Source: Rhodoferax sp. UBA5149 (GTDB lineage: Bacteria > Pseudomonadota > Gammaproteobacteria > Burkholderiales > Burkholderiaceae_C). From it: a stretch of 7,190 bases of DNA. The notes below the pieces were generated by a model. It was not told the origin of the DNA, searched no databases, and worked only from the letters and a program-made list of their open reading frames with translations. Shown one piece after another: positions 1-6,798 of this stretch. Numbering within the stretch: position 1 is the first letter of the stretch; each line of letters starts with the position of its first letter. The stretch lies in the NCBI RefSeq assembly GCF_002413825.1, contig NZ_DHXT01000153.1, positions 12,570-19,759 of the forward strand, in the 5' to 3' direction. The position numbers and the translations under genes are program-made.

Positions 1-494
1 TTGCGTTGCGCAGTTTCCTGAATGTCGATCACGGAGACCGTCCAATGCATGGCGTCACCCAGCTCAAGAACCCCGCGCACCACGGCATTGGTCGCGGCCA
101 CCACAAAGAGATGCCCTGCCCCTTTTTGCTGACCATCCCCCACCCGCATCACATCCAGCGTCACGTCGTCCACATGCGTGTCGAGCATCTCACGAATCTG
201 ATAACGGGCCGCCGAACGCAATTCTTCAGGCGGCACCGCTGGCGCGTCGATTTGCAGCAACTGGTATTGCTCCGGCCGCAACATAATGCGAGCCTCCAGA
301 CCCTTCAGCCCCAAACCCTGCAGGCGACGAACAAAGTCTTCCGTGCTATCAGCACCCTGATGTTCCACGCCCAACTTGAGTACCTGATGCGTTCCGTCGG
401 CGCCTGCGCGCGCGAGCACATAAGCCAGCGTCTGGCCAGACCAGGACACCACCAGCTGCTCACCCGAACCTTGACGCCTCCAGGGCCAGCGCAT
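1..494 (-). CDS. mshI: MSHA biogenesis protein MshI (PilM-like), N-terminal part, cut by window edge
   Basis: This gene runs off the left edge, so only its first 164 codons are visible. The translation starts MRWPWRRQGSGEQLVVSWSG and contains LRPEQYQLLQIDAPAVPPEE at residues 72-91, then AARYQIREMLD at 95-105 and DDVTLDVMRVGDG at 109-121. This spacing of a 'QYQLLQ-DAP-VP-EE' block and an 'RYQIRE' helix is what I know from MshI and the related PilM family. Those are actin-like cytoplasmic proteins of the inner-membrane assembly platform of type IV pili; the role here is by family. The ATG at 494-492 is chosen because an in-frame stop lies 15 codons upstream. GGAG at 509-506 could serve this ATG (11 nt spacing) or a TTG at 500-498 (5 nt). 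It follows mshQ after 183 bp, and mshJ, mshK and mshL would be expected beyond the edge. The family call is fairly secure; the exact start is not. Confidence 0.82.
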   Translation of the reverse strand, partial: MRWPWRRQGSGEQLVVSWSGQTLAYVLARAGADGTHQVLKLGVEHQGADSTEDFVRRLQGLGLKGLEARIMLRPEQYQLLQIDAPAVPPEELRSAARYQIREMLDTHVDDVTLDVMRVGDGQQKGAGHLFVVAATNAVVRGVLELGDAMHWTVSVIDIQETAQR

Positions 495-496
495 GG

Positions 497-550
497 TCAA
501 AGGATCTCCGGTGAAAGGGGCAAGGCAATGTTGGGCGAGATTTCAGTCAT
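497..550 (-). other. possible 17-codon leader ORF ahead of mshI
   Basis: A short ORF, MTEISPNIALPLSPEIL, ends in TGA two bases before the mshI ATG. It would cover the mshI Shine-Dalgarno region, so its translation could in principle couple to mshI. No purine-rich ribosome binding site precedes its ATG, and I recognise no homologue. It starts with the same ATGACTGAA as a similar small ORF before mshQ. It may well be chance. Confidence 0.15.
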
Positions 551-583
551 GAAGGACACAATGTGCAGGTCAGGTTTGCTCTA

Positions 584-614
584 ATTTTAATAGCTGATGC
601 CTCAGCCGTGGCAA
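584..614 (-). promoter_or_regulatory. weak sigma70-like promoter candidate for mshI
   Basis: In the 183 bp gap between mshQ and mshI, TTGCCA at 614-609 matches the -35 consensus at five of six positions. TAAAAT at 589-584 matches the -10 consensus at five of six, with a 19 nt spacer, which is longer than ideal. TATTAA at 592-587 gives a 16 nt spacer but a poorer match. Transcription would start near 575 and leave about 80 nt of leader before mshI. A 5 bp stem (GCTGA 606-602 with TCAGC 597-593, loop GGCA) lies in the spacer. Without this promoter mshI would depend on read-through from mshQ. Confidence 0.25.
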
Positions 615-677
615 CAATCCGGCAAGTGTCGCTAATTGTCTAATCAATACGGGAAAACCCGGAACGAATCGGCGTTC

Positions 678-3600
678 TCAATAGTTTTCTCGGCGGTAGA
701 TCAAGGGGCTTTTGTAGACACCAAAAGTTGCGCGCCCCGTGGGGTTTCCAGTCGCCCCGGTCCAGTTGTACTGTAACCAGGCTGGAACCGTCGCGGTGAT
801 GTCTATAGAGCCGGCACGGGTGGCGCCCGGCGCCCTGAGCCACAGGTTGAAATTGCCTGCGAACCCGGCGACCCCATTGCTATCAGTCCCCACAACGCCA
901 CCCTCTAAGTAGGTTCGATTCACGACCGTCGGTACCACTGAACAACCCTTACCGCTGTTGTTGATGGCTTCGATGACGCAAGTATTGCCTGTGATATCGG
1001 CGGCACCAGCCACTGCGAAAGACAGGGTAGCGGCTGTACACGAGTCCGCGGTGTTCAGTTGCCACCCGGTGGACGCTCCGAGCCAGTGTTCGGCGCGGAA
1101 TACCACTGGCAAGTCCAACAATTCAGATCCGTACGCGTTGAGCATGCGGGCTCTGCCGCTACGAATTGCAGCAAGGCCCTCGACTGCCGTCGCCGCTACG
1201 CCACCGATTCCTGTTGCTGATGAAACCCCATCTCCGCCAGGCGCCGTTTCAATAGCCCGCAATTTGATCGTGGACGCAACCGTGGGGTTGCTGGTGAACG
1301 TGAAGGTTGGCGTGCCACTGGCAACCCCCGCCGTGAACGCATTGGCGGCCACACTGGCGCTGGAGAGGCTGCCCGCCACGGCGTTGGCGTCACTAAGCGT
1401 GACGGCCTTGGCAAATGTGGGCGTTGTGCTGGTCGAGCCGTCGTAATTGACGGTTGTAGATCCAACAAAGTTCTTCGCCGTCACCTGCACCGCCATGGGC
1501 TGCGCCGAATAGGTGTACGCACCAGCGCTGCAACCCTGCGTCACCACGGTTGTAAAGTGACTGGGGATGAACCGGCCCACCGCCCCGGCGCTACCCGTGT
1601 TGCCGCTAACGGTGAGACCCGATCCCAGGTAGCTGGTACTTGTCAGCACGGCCGTGAGGTCCATGGTGCCGACTTCGCTCCATGTGAGGTCGGTACCAGT
1701 CGCAGCGCCATTCGTAAATGCCCCCAGAGTGCCTGTGAACGAGCCATTCACCGCGCCTATGCCTGTGGGCTGGTATTTGGTAAACGACAGGGTCGCGCCT
1801 TCCGGCATCGTCTCTTTGCCAAAGTTCGGTGTTGCAGCGCCCGCGTTGTTGAGCGCTGTCACCGTTGCATTGAAATTCTTGCCGGCTTTGATGGGCGCAG
1901 AAGTAACTGCACTGAAAGCAAAACTCTTGGGCGCTGCAATAAAGGTATCGCTGCCCGTCATACTCAAGCCCGCGTCGCTGCCCGAGCCGGTATAAGTGGC
2001 AGTAAGCGACATATTGCCAACATCGGCGTACTGGAAAGTAGTGCTGGCGGCGCCAGTGGCGTCGAACGACAAGGTCACCGCGCGCCCTCCAGCATCACAT
2101 GCTGACGCCGTGCTGTTGGACGCATTGAGTGCGCTGCCACCTACCCGCACAGGAAGCGCACCTGTCGTCGGATTGGTATAGCTGCATTTGAATGTCAGGT
2201 CCTTGTTGACGCTGGCAAACGCCGGCGTGCAGGCCAAACTACTATCCGCCTTCTTAACCGCGCGAACAGCCACTGTCTGAGAGACCTCCGACACATGGTT
2301 GAGCACATCAAATATAAAACCAGCGTCGTTGTACACATGGCTGCAACTGGCGGCAGTTCCGTTCCAGCATGTCCAGGTATTGCTTGGGGTCACCGAGAGT
2401 CCGCTGGCCTCGAACGTCACGGTCTGCGCGGCGGTCACCGGCACCGTGACAGTCGTTGCGCTGCTTCCCGCCGCAATGCTGAATGGAACGGTCACGAGTG
2501 TTGTGCCGCCTGAACTCTTTGCGATAACGTTGCCACTCAAGCCATCCGTATTGGCAGTACAGACACCACCGATGTCGACGCTGGCACACGCGTTCACCGT
2601 TACGGCAGATCCGGTACACGTCACTCCGGACACAGTATGGTTAAGCCTGACGTGATCGAGTGTGGCGCACGCACGGACAGAGTTGTAATCCCGCAAAATA
2701 ACCGTGGCCGCCGTTTGGTAGTTGTATATGCGTATCTCATCCATCACGCCATTCGCGGATTCGCCAGTGCCGGGATTGGTAACGAAGGCGCTGCGGTTGT
2801 CGCCCACATACAGGGTTCCGATTGAGGGGGACAGTGGCCGAATCGTTCCAATGGCGGCAGATTGCGCGAGCGCGCCGTTGACGTAAATCTTGAGACTGTT
2901 GTTAGCGGCAACCGGCGTCAGATTCCAGGTGACGGCGATATGCACCCAAACATTAGCGGCAAAGGAATTGTTGCCGGTTGTTACCTGAAAATTGTTGTTG
3001 GCGCTATCGGTCAGGTTAAAACTAAGGCGTCCGTTCCCATTTTGCTTGACCAGATAGAACCAGCGGTTATTGACTACTGTCGCATCCAGCAACTGGCCCT
3101 CACTGCTGCCTCCCCCGCTCCAGGCACCACTGCTCTTGTACCAGAAACTAATCGCGCCACTGCTTCCGATCTGGCTGTCGACATCGTACCCGGTATCGAC
3201 CGCATTGATCACCCCCGTCGTCGTGTTGGCGGGAATGTTGCCACCCCGGCAAACCTTGCCGCCCGCCACGGTTTGCGCGGTACCTACCGGCGTACCGTTG
3301 GCGCCGCCACCGGCATTGACAACCGACCCGGCGCCGCTCCAGGCCGCTTCATCCAGGCGCAGCTCCGAGATGGGGGCAGGAATGTAAAACCTGAGGGCGC
3401 TGTTGTTGGCCGGGAACCCCACATTGGGCACGGCGTAGTCGGTCGAACTGACCTGCCAGCCGACTTGGGCGTTGGTGTTGCCGGGTCCGGGCGTGTCGTT
3501 GCCAAACTGGTAGATGAATTCGCCGTTTTCCTGCAGGATAATCTGTAAGTCATAGCTTCCGCCTGCGGTGGAAGCAGCGGTCCATTCCGGCACGTGATAC

Positions 3601-4184
3601 CACGTAACGACAAATTGGCGATTGGGCGCCGCGCCGAGGGTGGCATAACTGACATAGCACGTCGTCCGGTTAAGACAATTGGTGTTGTAGGCGGGCACCT
3701 CGGACTTGGCGGTTGGATCCAGGTCATTGCCATAGATACGCATGGTGTAATCGAGACCGCTATTCGGATAAGGCAACTGCGTCACCGGGCTACCAAAGCC
3801 GCAGGTCGTGTTGTTATTGAACTGCAGACGCCCGTTGCTCATGATGCGCACCTGGCTAAAGTCCACCCCACCGTAGTTGAAGATAAAGCCAAGCGGCATG
3901 TTGTCGCTCAGGCTGTCGTCAATAATCGGGGTGGTACTGCCACAACCTCCTGTGTTGCTTAATTTGTAGGGGCTCGTCGCGGGCCCGACCTGTGCATGGG
4001 TACTGGCGTCGATCCAACTGAACGTTGTGGCCGCGTTGGTATAAGTGACCGCACTGGCTGGCATCGAGACCATCAGCATCAACCATGCAAGCAGCCCCAT
4101 CCCGAGGCAAACGAACCTCGGTTTTCCGCATGAAAAAGCAGGGCCAAGACCACGCCCCCAATATGCACAACAGAAATTATTCAT
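678..4184 (-). CDS. mshQ: MSHA pilus protein MshQ, large exported multidomain protein with LamG-like fold
   Basis: This encodes a 1168-residue secreted protein of the MshQ family, a probable surface or tip component of the MSHA pilus. Residues 21-45 form a signal peptide (KPRF, then a hydrophobic stretch, then ASA|VT cleavage) after an unusually long N-terminal extension. Residues about 85-268 resemble a nidogen-like beta domain (FVVTWYHVPEW 191-201, GEFIYQFGND 221-230, VGWQ 241-244). Residues about 273-505 form a LamG/concanavalin-A-like domain (ISFWYKSSG 345-353, WVHIAVTWN 413-421, LKIYVNGALA 431-440, MDEIRIYNY 481-489). The rest is the MshQ/DUF6701 type, with RFIPSHF at 871-877, RSGRARMLNAYGSELLDLPV at 1008-1027 and the usual end FGVYKSPLIYRRENY. 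The mature part has 18 cysteines, an even number that suits periplasmic disulfides. The ATG at 4184 has GGTGAG 9 nt upstream. No in-frame ATG, GTG or TTG lies between it and the upstream stop. The reading frame is intact. The adhesive role is inference. Confidence 0.9.
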   Translation of the reverse strand: MNNFCCAYWGRGLGPAFSCGKPRFVCLGMGLLAWLMLMVSMPASAVTYTNAATTFSWIDASTHAQVGPATSPYKLSNTGGCGSTTPIIDDSLSDNMPLGFIFNYGGVDFSQVRIMSNGRLQFNNNTTCGFGSPVTQLPYPNSGLDYTMRIYGNDLDPTAKSEVPAYNTNCLNRTTCYVSYATLGAAPNRQFVVTWYHVPEWTAASTAGGSYDLQIILQENGEFIYQFGNDTPGPGNTNAQVGWQVSSTDYAVPNVGFPANNSALRFYIPAPISELRLDEAAWSGAGSVVNAGGGANGTPVGTAQTVAGGKVCRGGNIPANTTTGVINAVDTGYDVDSQIGSSGAISFWYKSSGAWSGGGSSEGQLLDATVVNNRWFYLVKQNGNGRLSFNLTDSANNNFQVTTGNNSFAANVWVHIAVTWNLTPVAANNSLKIYVNGALAQSAAIGTIRPLSPSIGTLYVGDNRSAFVTNPGTGESANGVMDEIRIYNYQTAATVILRDYNSVRACATLDHVRLNHTVSGVTCTGSAVTVNACASVDIGGVCTANTDGLSGNVIAKSSGGTTLVTVPFSIAAGSSATTVTVPVTAAQTVTFEASGLSVTPSNTWTCWNGTAASCSHVYNDAGFIFDVLNHVSEVSQTVAVRAVKKADSSLACTPAFASVNKDLTFKCSYTNPTTGALPVRVGGSALNASNSTASACDAGGRAVTLSFDATGAASTTFQYADVGNMSLTATYTGSGSDAGLSMTGSDTFIAAPKSFAFSAVTSAPIKAGKNFNATVTALNNAGAATPNFGKETMPEGATLSFTKYQPTGIGAVNGSFTGTLGAFTNGAATGTDLTWSEVGTMDLTAVLTSTSYLGSGLTVSGNTGSAGAVGRFIPSHFTTVVTQGCSAGAYTYSAQPMAVQVTAKNFVGSTTVNYDGSTSTTPTFAKAVTLSDANAVAGSLSSASVAANAFTAGVASGTPTFTFTSNPTVASTIKLRAIETAPGGDGVSSATGIGGVAATAVEGLAAIRSGRARMLNAYGSELLDLPVVFRAEHWLGASTGWQLNTADSCTAATLSFAVAGAADITGNTCVIEAINNSGKGCSVVPTVVNRTYLEGGVVGTDSNGVAGFAGNFNLWLRAPGATRAGSIDITATVPAWLQYNWTGATGNPTGRATFGVYKSPLIYRRENY

Positions 4185-4258
4185 GTAAATTGACTCACCG
4201 TCCTGTAGACCATCAGCGACAAATAACAGTTCGACTGCGCACAGCAGAGTTCAGTCAT
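4181..4258 (-). CDS. possible 25-codon leader ORF overlapping the mshQ start
   Basis: The small ORF MTELCCAQSNCYLSLMVYRT plus five more residues starts at ATG 4258. Its stop TGA (4183-4181) overlaps the mshQ ATG in an ATGA arrangement. AGGA at 4269-4266 lies 7 nt before its start, which is a better ribosome binding site than several of the pilin genes here have. This is the layout of a translational-coupling leader: ribosomes ending here could start again on mshQ. The sequence has three cysteines, no export signal that I can defend, and no homologue I recognise. It sits in the 147 bp mshP-mshQ gap. Chance remains a real possibility for an ORF this short. Confidence 0.3.
   Translation of the reverse strand: MTELCCAQSNCYLSLMVYRTVSQFT
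4194..4199 (-). promoter_or_regulatory. ribosome binding site of mshQ
   Basis: GGTGAG lies 9 nt upstream of the mshQ ATG. It supports the start at 4184 over the internal ATG at 4100 (codon 29), which would shorten the long N-terminal extension of the signal peptide but has only a weak ribosome binding site. Confidence 0.5.
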
Positions 4259-4331
4259 GAGGCATTCCTGTTTAGTGCCCCTGAGCCGATTGAATGCGAT
4301 CTGTCACGGCAGAACTCTGTACTCATCGGCG

Positions 4332-4751
4332 TCATTGCTCCATGGACGCAGAAAGACTGCGTTCAACATAGCCGACCCCTGCCACCGCACCACCCGCTGA
4401 AGCTATCGACTCAAATGTGTAGATGGTTCTGATGGCGCCGCCTTCCGCGTAGGCATTCCGCGAGCATCGAATTTGGATTGCGAAACCCTCAATTGGGGAG
4501 GGGGGCCCGGCCACCGGTGTTGCTACCGCGTTCGGACACAGGGCTGGCCCGGCTGGAACGGCCACCAGTGCCCACTCCAGCCCCGCGCGCGCGGCCCAGT
4601 AGGCACGGGAACCCTGCACATCCTGCGCCGAGGTTAACTGCTGCGTGTTTGAAAACGTGAGCATAAAACCACCCAACGCCGCCAGCACCACCACCAAAAA
4701 GATGGCGGCAATGGCGGCGAAGCCTTGCTGAGAGGGGTGAATGCGTTTCAC
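4332..4751 (-). CDS. mshP: MSHA minor pilin MshP (PilX/GspK-like prepilin)
   Basis: This encodes a 139-residue prepilin. The leader MKRIHPSQQG is followed by FAAIAAIFLVVVLAALGG, the hydrophobic helix of a type IV pilin, with peptidase cleavage expected between G10 and F11. Position 5 of the mature protein is Ala, not the Glu found in the other pilins of this window. Loss of Glu5 is known for GspK-type tip pseudopilins. Residues 49-61 (RAYWAARAGLEWA) match the conserved block of MshP/PilX proteins. Cys72 and Cys96 could form a disulfide. The start is GTG at 4751, overlapping the mshO stop in GTGA, so translation is probably coupled to mshO; I see no separate strong ribosome binding site. The likely role is a minor pilin in the initiation or tip complex with MshC, MshD and MshO; this is inferred by analogy. 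Confidence 0.88.
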   Translation of the reverse strand: MKRIHPSQQGFAAIAAIFLVVVLAALGGFMLTFSNTQQLTSAQDVQGSRAYWAARAGLEWALVAVPAGPALCPNAVATPVAGPPSPIEGFAIQIRCSRNAYAEGGAIRTIYTFESIASAGGAVAGVGYVERSLSASMEQ

Positions 4752-5572
4752 GGCGTGTTGTCCACATGGACTTCGTGATACAGACTAACGGTTTCATTGC
4801 TGGTACCGTCCTTAAACGTGATGCCCAACTGAACCAGCGCATTGCGCTGCAAATCAGAGCCGCTATAGACAAAGTTGCACGCGTCCACATTTCTCGCCAG
4901 GATGGCACCCGTCACTGGGCAAGTTGCGCCCGCGAACGCTCTGGCCGTGCGGTAAAGACTGCCGCCGGCACATACAAATGCGACCACTTTTTCGTCCTTG
5001 GGAATGACGTGAAAACGGTTGCTGCCGGATGCCAGAGGAAACTTCATGGGAGCGATGTTAATCTTGGTTTCATTGGGCAGACTGCCCGCACCAACACTGG
5101 ATACCGCAGAGGTATTGTCAGCGTTATAAGCATTGGCGTCGGAAATTCCAAGGTTATAGACGGCGACCAAGTCTCCGCGGGCAATGGCCTGATCGGCCAG
5201 CGTACTGTTGGCACCCAGCATGTCGAAACTGCCATCTGCAGGCGCTGTGGCAGCAAAGTCCAATATGTCACCATTCCCTGACGCATCGACAACGGCCCGG
5301 TATCGTCCACCGGTCTTGGTGGGAATGAATTCAAGGCATTGGTTGTTCGGATTCAGAATGCTGTTGGGCAAAGCCTTGCGGATATCGCGCGCCATTCTCC
5401 GTACCGTCGTGTCGGCGACATCGGTCAGGGCTGCACGACGGGCGCTGGCAAAGTAGGCGTCAATGGGGCTTTTCATGAAGACGGAAACCATACCGCCGAT
5501 TGCGCCCATGATGACAATCACCATGATCAGTTCAATGATCGTAAAGCCACACTGAAGTGTTTTTTGGCGCAT
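4748..5572 (-). CDS. mshO: MSHA minor pilin MshO (PilW/GspJ-like prepilin)
   Basis: This encodes a 274-residue prepilin, the longest minor pilin of the cluster. The leader MRQKTLQCG is cleaved before F10, giving mature FTIIELIMVIVIMGAIGG with Glu5 present, which the prepilin peptidase and pilus-assembly machinery normally use. The helix continues with SPIDAYFASARRAALTDVAD (35-54) and RRMARDIRKALPNS (58-71), a pattern typical of MshO and PilW/GspJ proteins. The globular part has Cys79, Cys201, Cys218 and Cys232, enough for two disulfides. It begins 2 bp after the mshD stop and ends in a 4 bp overlap with mshP, which places it firmly in one operon. Its ribosome binding site is poor, so coupling to mshD is likely. 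The family is confident; its place in a tip complex is inferred from the secretion-system analogy. Confidence 0.9.
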   Translation of the reverse strand: MRQKTLQCGFTIIELIMVIVIMGAIGGMVSVFMKSPIDAYFASARRAALTDVADTTVRRMARDIRKALPNSILNPNNQCLEFIPTKTGGRYRAVVDASGNGDILDFAATAPADGSFDMLGANSTLADQAIARGDLVAVYNLGISDANAYNADNTSAVSSVGAGSLPNETKINIAPMKFPLASGSNRFHVIPKDEKVVAFVCAGGSLYRTARAFAGATCPVTGAILARNVDACNFVYSGSDLQRNALVQLGITFKDGTSNETVSLYHEVHVDNTP

Positions 5573-5574
5573 GG

Positions 5575-6057
5575 CTAGAAATTGGCCCGGTAACCGGTCA
5601 TGGTGATGCTTTCACTTCCGCGAGAAACCGTTACCGTCACTTTTTTCATAGGAACGCCACTCAAACTCGCGGGTGCGGCTACAGAGATGGCGATCACATA
5701 GCCCGATGGACCAGTCAATTCCGCGGGTAAATCCGTGAAAGCTGCCTGGGTCAACCCGTTGTAGTCGTCCACGTCGTCGTAGGCATCGCGTCCAGATTCC
5801 ACCGTGTTCACCCCACACGTAGGCGGGTTAGTACCTGCATTTACGGTGTCGGGGTCGCAGTAAGACTTAAGCAAAATCTCTTCCAAAATGGAGTCGGCCA
5901 ACGCCATGGCCTGCTTGCGCACCATCGGGTCGGCGCTGGATTTGACCGTCACGTCCATCACCTTGAGGATGCCAACCAGCCCGACTGAAACCACCACGAT
6001 AAAAATGATGAGCTCGATCAGCGTGAAGCCGCGGTGCCGTGATCTATTCATGGACAT
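5575..6057 (-). CDS. mshD: MSHA minor pilin MshD (PilV/GspI-like prepilin)
   Basis: This encodes a prepilin of about 160 residues. The leader MSMNRSRHRG precedes FTLIELIIFIVVVSVGLVG, with Glu5 present, then the family block KSSADPMVRKQAMALADSIL, EEILLKSYCDPD, and a Cys-containing loop (PPTCGVN). The frame is open upstream to 6159, but a start there would put a long extra segment before the prepilin leader. The ATG at 6057 or 6051 gives a normal leader of 10 or 8 residues. Either start overlaps the end of mshC (stop at 6046-6044) by 14 or 8 bp, suggesting coupled translation. mshO starts 2 bp after the stop. The role is a minor pilin in the membrane-anchored initiation or tip complex, by family. 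The identity is secure; the start is known only to within two codons. Confidence 0.88.
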   Translation of the reverse strand: MSMNRSRHRGFTLIELIIFIVVVSVGLVGILKVMDVTVKSSADPMVRKQAMALADSILEEILLKSYCDPDTVNAGTNPPTCGVNTVESGRDAYDDVDDYNGLTQAAFTDLPAELTGPSGYVIAISVAAPASLSGVPMKKVTVTVSRGSESITMTGYRANF

Positions 6058-6535
6058 AGCCCGTGCCGGCTTCAACAATGACATTGGCCGCATTGCCAAT
6101 CTGGATGGTTTGGGTGGCCACCAGAGCACCGGCCGCGTCAATCGGCTGTCCCAAGCCATCGAAATTGAAACTGATGGGTGGGCCGTTGTAGGCCACCCCG
6201 GGCTTGGCTGTGAGAGTTCCGGGACTATCGCCTTTGGGCCCGCGCAACGCCGTGTTGCAGGTTGGGGTGGCCGGTAATGAAGCGATGCTCAAAGTGGCTC
6301 CCGTCATTCCGGCAAACGCCACGCACACCGTGCGGCGTTGCGCAATTGCCGTCTTTTGGGCATAGCGAAGAAAAGAGAGCGTCTCGTCGTGGAAACCTCG
6401 CGCATTGAAATCGTTGCTATTGAAAATACGCGGCGCCGCGAAAACAGCCAGCACCCCCAGCAGGACGATGACCATGATCAGTTCAATCAGCGTGAAGCCA
6501 CGCTGATGCGGCATCCTGGCCGGTTGCCAAAGCAT
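6044..6535 (-). CDS. mshC: MSHA minor pilin MshC (FimT/GspH-like prepilin)
   Basis: This is the first gene of the minor pilin group. A prepilin leader ending PHQRG precedes FTLIELIMVIVLLGVLAVFA with Glu5. It is followed by PRIFNSNDFNARGFHDETLS and FLRYAQKTAIAQRRTVCVAF, the hallmark GspH/FimT-type helix in which 'YAQKTAIAQRR-VCV' recurs. A later Cys (TPTCNTA) could pair with that in TVCVAF. The start is uncertain: ATG 6535 gives a 13-residue leader, ATG 6514 a 6-residue leader (MPHQRG), and ATG 6565 or TTG 6574 longer ones. None has a convincing ribosome binding site, and 6514 is about as likely as the one given. The gene lies downstream of the mshA terminator, so its expression should be much lower than that of mshA. 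It overlaps mshD at its 3' end. Confidence 0.87.
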   Translation of the reverse strand: MLWQPARMPHQRGFTLIELIMVIVLLGVLAVFAAPRIFNSNDFNARGFHDETLSFLRYAQKTAIAQRRTVCVAFAGMTGATLSIASLPATPTCNTALRGPKGDSPGTLTAKPGVAYNGPPISFNFDGLGQPIDAAGALVATQTIQIGNAANVIVEAGTGYVHE

Positions 6536-6700
6536 CACTTCATAGTCGCGGTGATGAACTGTCATGGCTATCAAATTATTCCATTGCTATATATTCAGTA
6601 GCTAATTACGTAACATCCACGAGGGATAGAGGCAAATTTAACGTATAAGACAATCCAAATTATCTTCCATGCATCCCTTGTTGGCGACTGCCCAGAAAGT
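6536..6700 (-). other. AT-rich leader between mshA terminator and mshC
   Basis: About 165 bp between the mshA terminator and mshC is clearly richer in A and T than the flanking genes, for example around 6575-6665 (TTACGTAATTAGC, TACTGAATATATAGC on the minus strand). Such base composition fits a promoter region for the minor pilin operon. I could not find a -35/-10 pair or a sigma54-type element that I would defend. No ORF or RNA gene is apparent. Confidence 0.3.
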
Positions 6701-6735
6701 AAAAACGCGAGGGCTTCATGGTGAAACCCTCGCGT
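6701..6735 (-). terminator. intrinsic terminator downstream of mshA
   Basis: On the minus strand ACGCGAGGG (6735-6727) pairs perfectly with CCCTCGCGT (6713-6705). The enclosed segment can extend the hairpin with TTCA/TGAA around a three-base loop after one mismatch. A run of five T (6705-6701), overlapping the stem end, follows. This is a textbook rho-independent terminator in the direction of the pilin genes. It lies 65 bp past the mshA stop and before mshC. It probably ends most mshA transcripts, with leakage or a separate promoter supplying the minor pilins. Confidence 0.85.
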
Positions 6736-6752
6736 ACCGAAATCACGGACAA

Positions 6753-6798
6753 AGCCAGAAATTTCAAAAGGCCGCCATAGGCCTCGTCAACTCTGGCT
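6753..6798 (-). repeat. inverted repeat in the mshA 3' untranslated region
   Basis: AGCCAGA (minus 6798-6792) pairs with TCTGGCT (6759-6753). Inside it AGGCC (6784-6780) pairs with GGCCT (6773-6769) around a six-base loop, followed by TTTT. The structure begins two bases after the mshA stop and precedes the main terminator. It could stabilise the 3' end of a highly expressed pilin message or act as a weak first terminator. The pairing is seen in the sequence; the function is inferred. Confidence 0.5.

Noticed and set aside
6..584. Plus-strand ORF of 192 codons at the left edge
   Set aside because: It lies antisense to the recognisable mshI reading frame, and its protein has no family features.
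650..677. Two small hairpins after the mshQ stop (CGGG/CCCG and GAACG/CGTTC)
   Set aside because: The stems are only 4-5 bp and no T run follows, so I do not call a terminator.
2862..3548. Long plus-strand ORFs inside mshQ, including 228 codons here and 162 codons at 958-1446
   Set aside because: They are antisense to a continuous mshQ frame with clear domains and have low-complexity or compositionally odd proteins with no family features.
4102..4121. Perfect 6 bp inverted repeat (CCGAGG/CCTCGG) followed by TTTT on the plus strand
   Set aside because: It lies inside the mshQ signal peptide coding region, and no plus-strand gene would use it as a terminator.
4284..4330. GCCGAT/ATCGGC inverted repeat in the mshP-mshQ gap
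   Set aside because: The stem is 6 bp with a loop of more than 30 bases and no T run, so chance is likely.
4478..4908. Alternative ORFs in other frames across mshP and mshO
   Set aside because: They overlap genes with clear prepilin signatures and show no signatures of their own.
5521..6510. Near-repeated DNA at the 5' ends of mshC, mshD and mshO (ATCAGTTCAAT and GTGAAGCC type words)
   Set aside because: It reflects the conserved GFTLIEL prepilin coding sequence of related genes, not a mobile or regulatory repeat.
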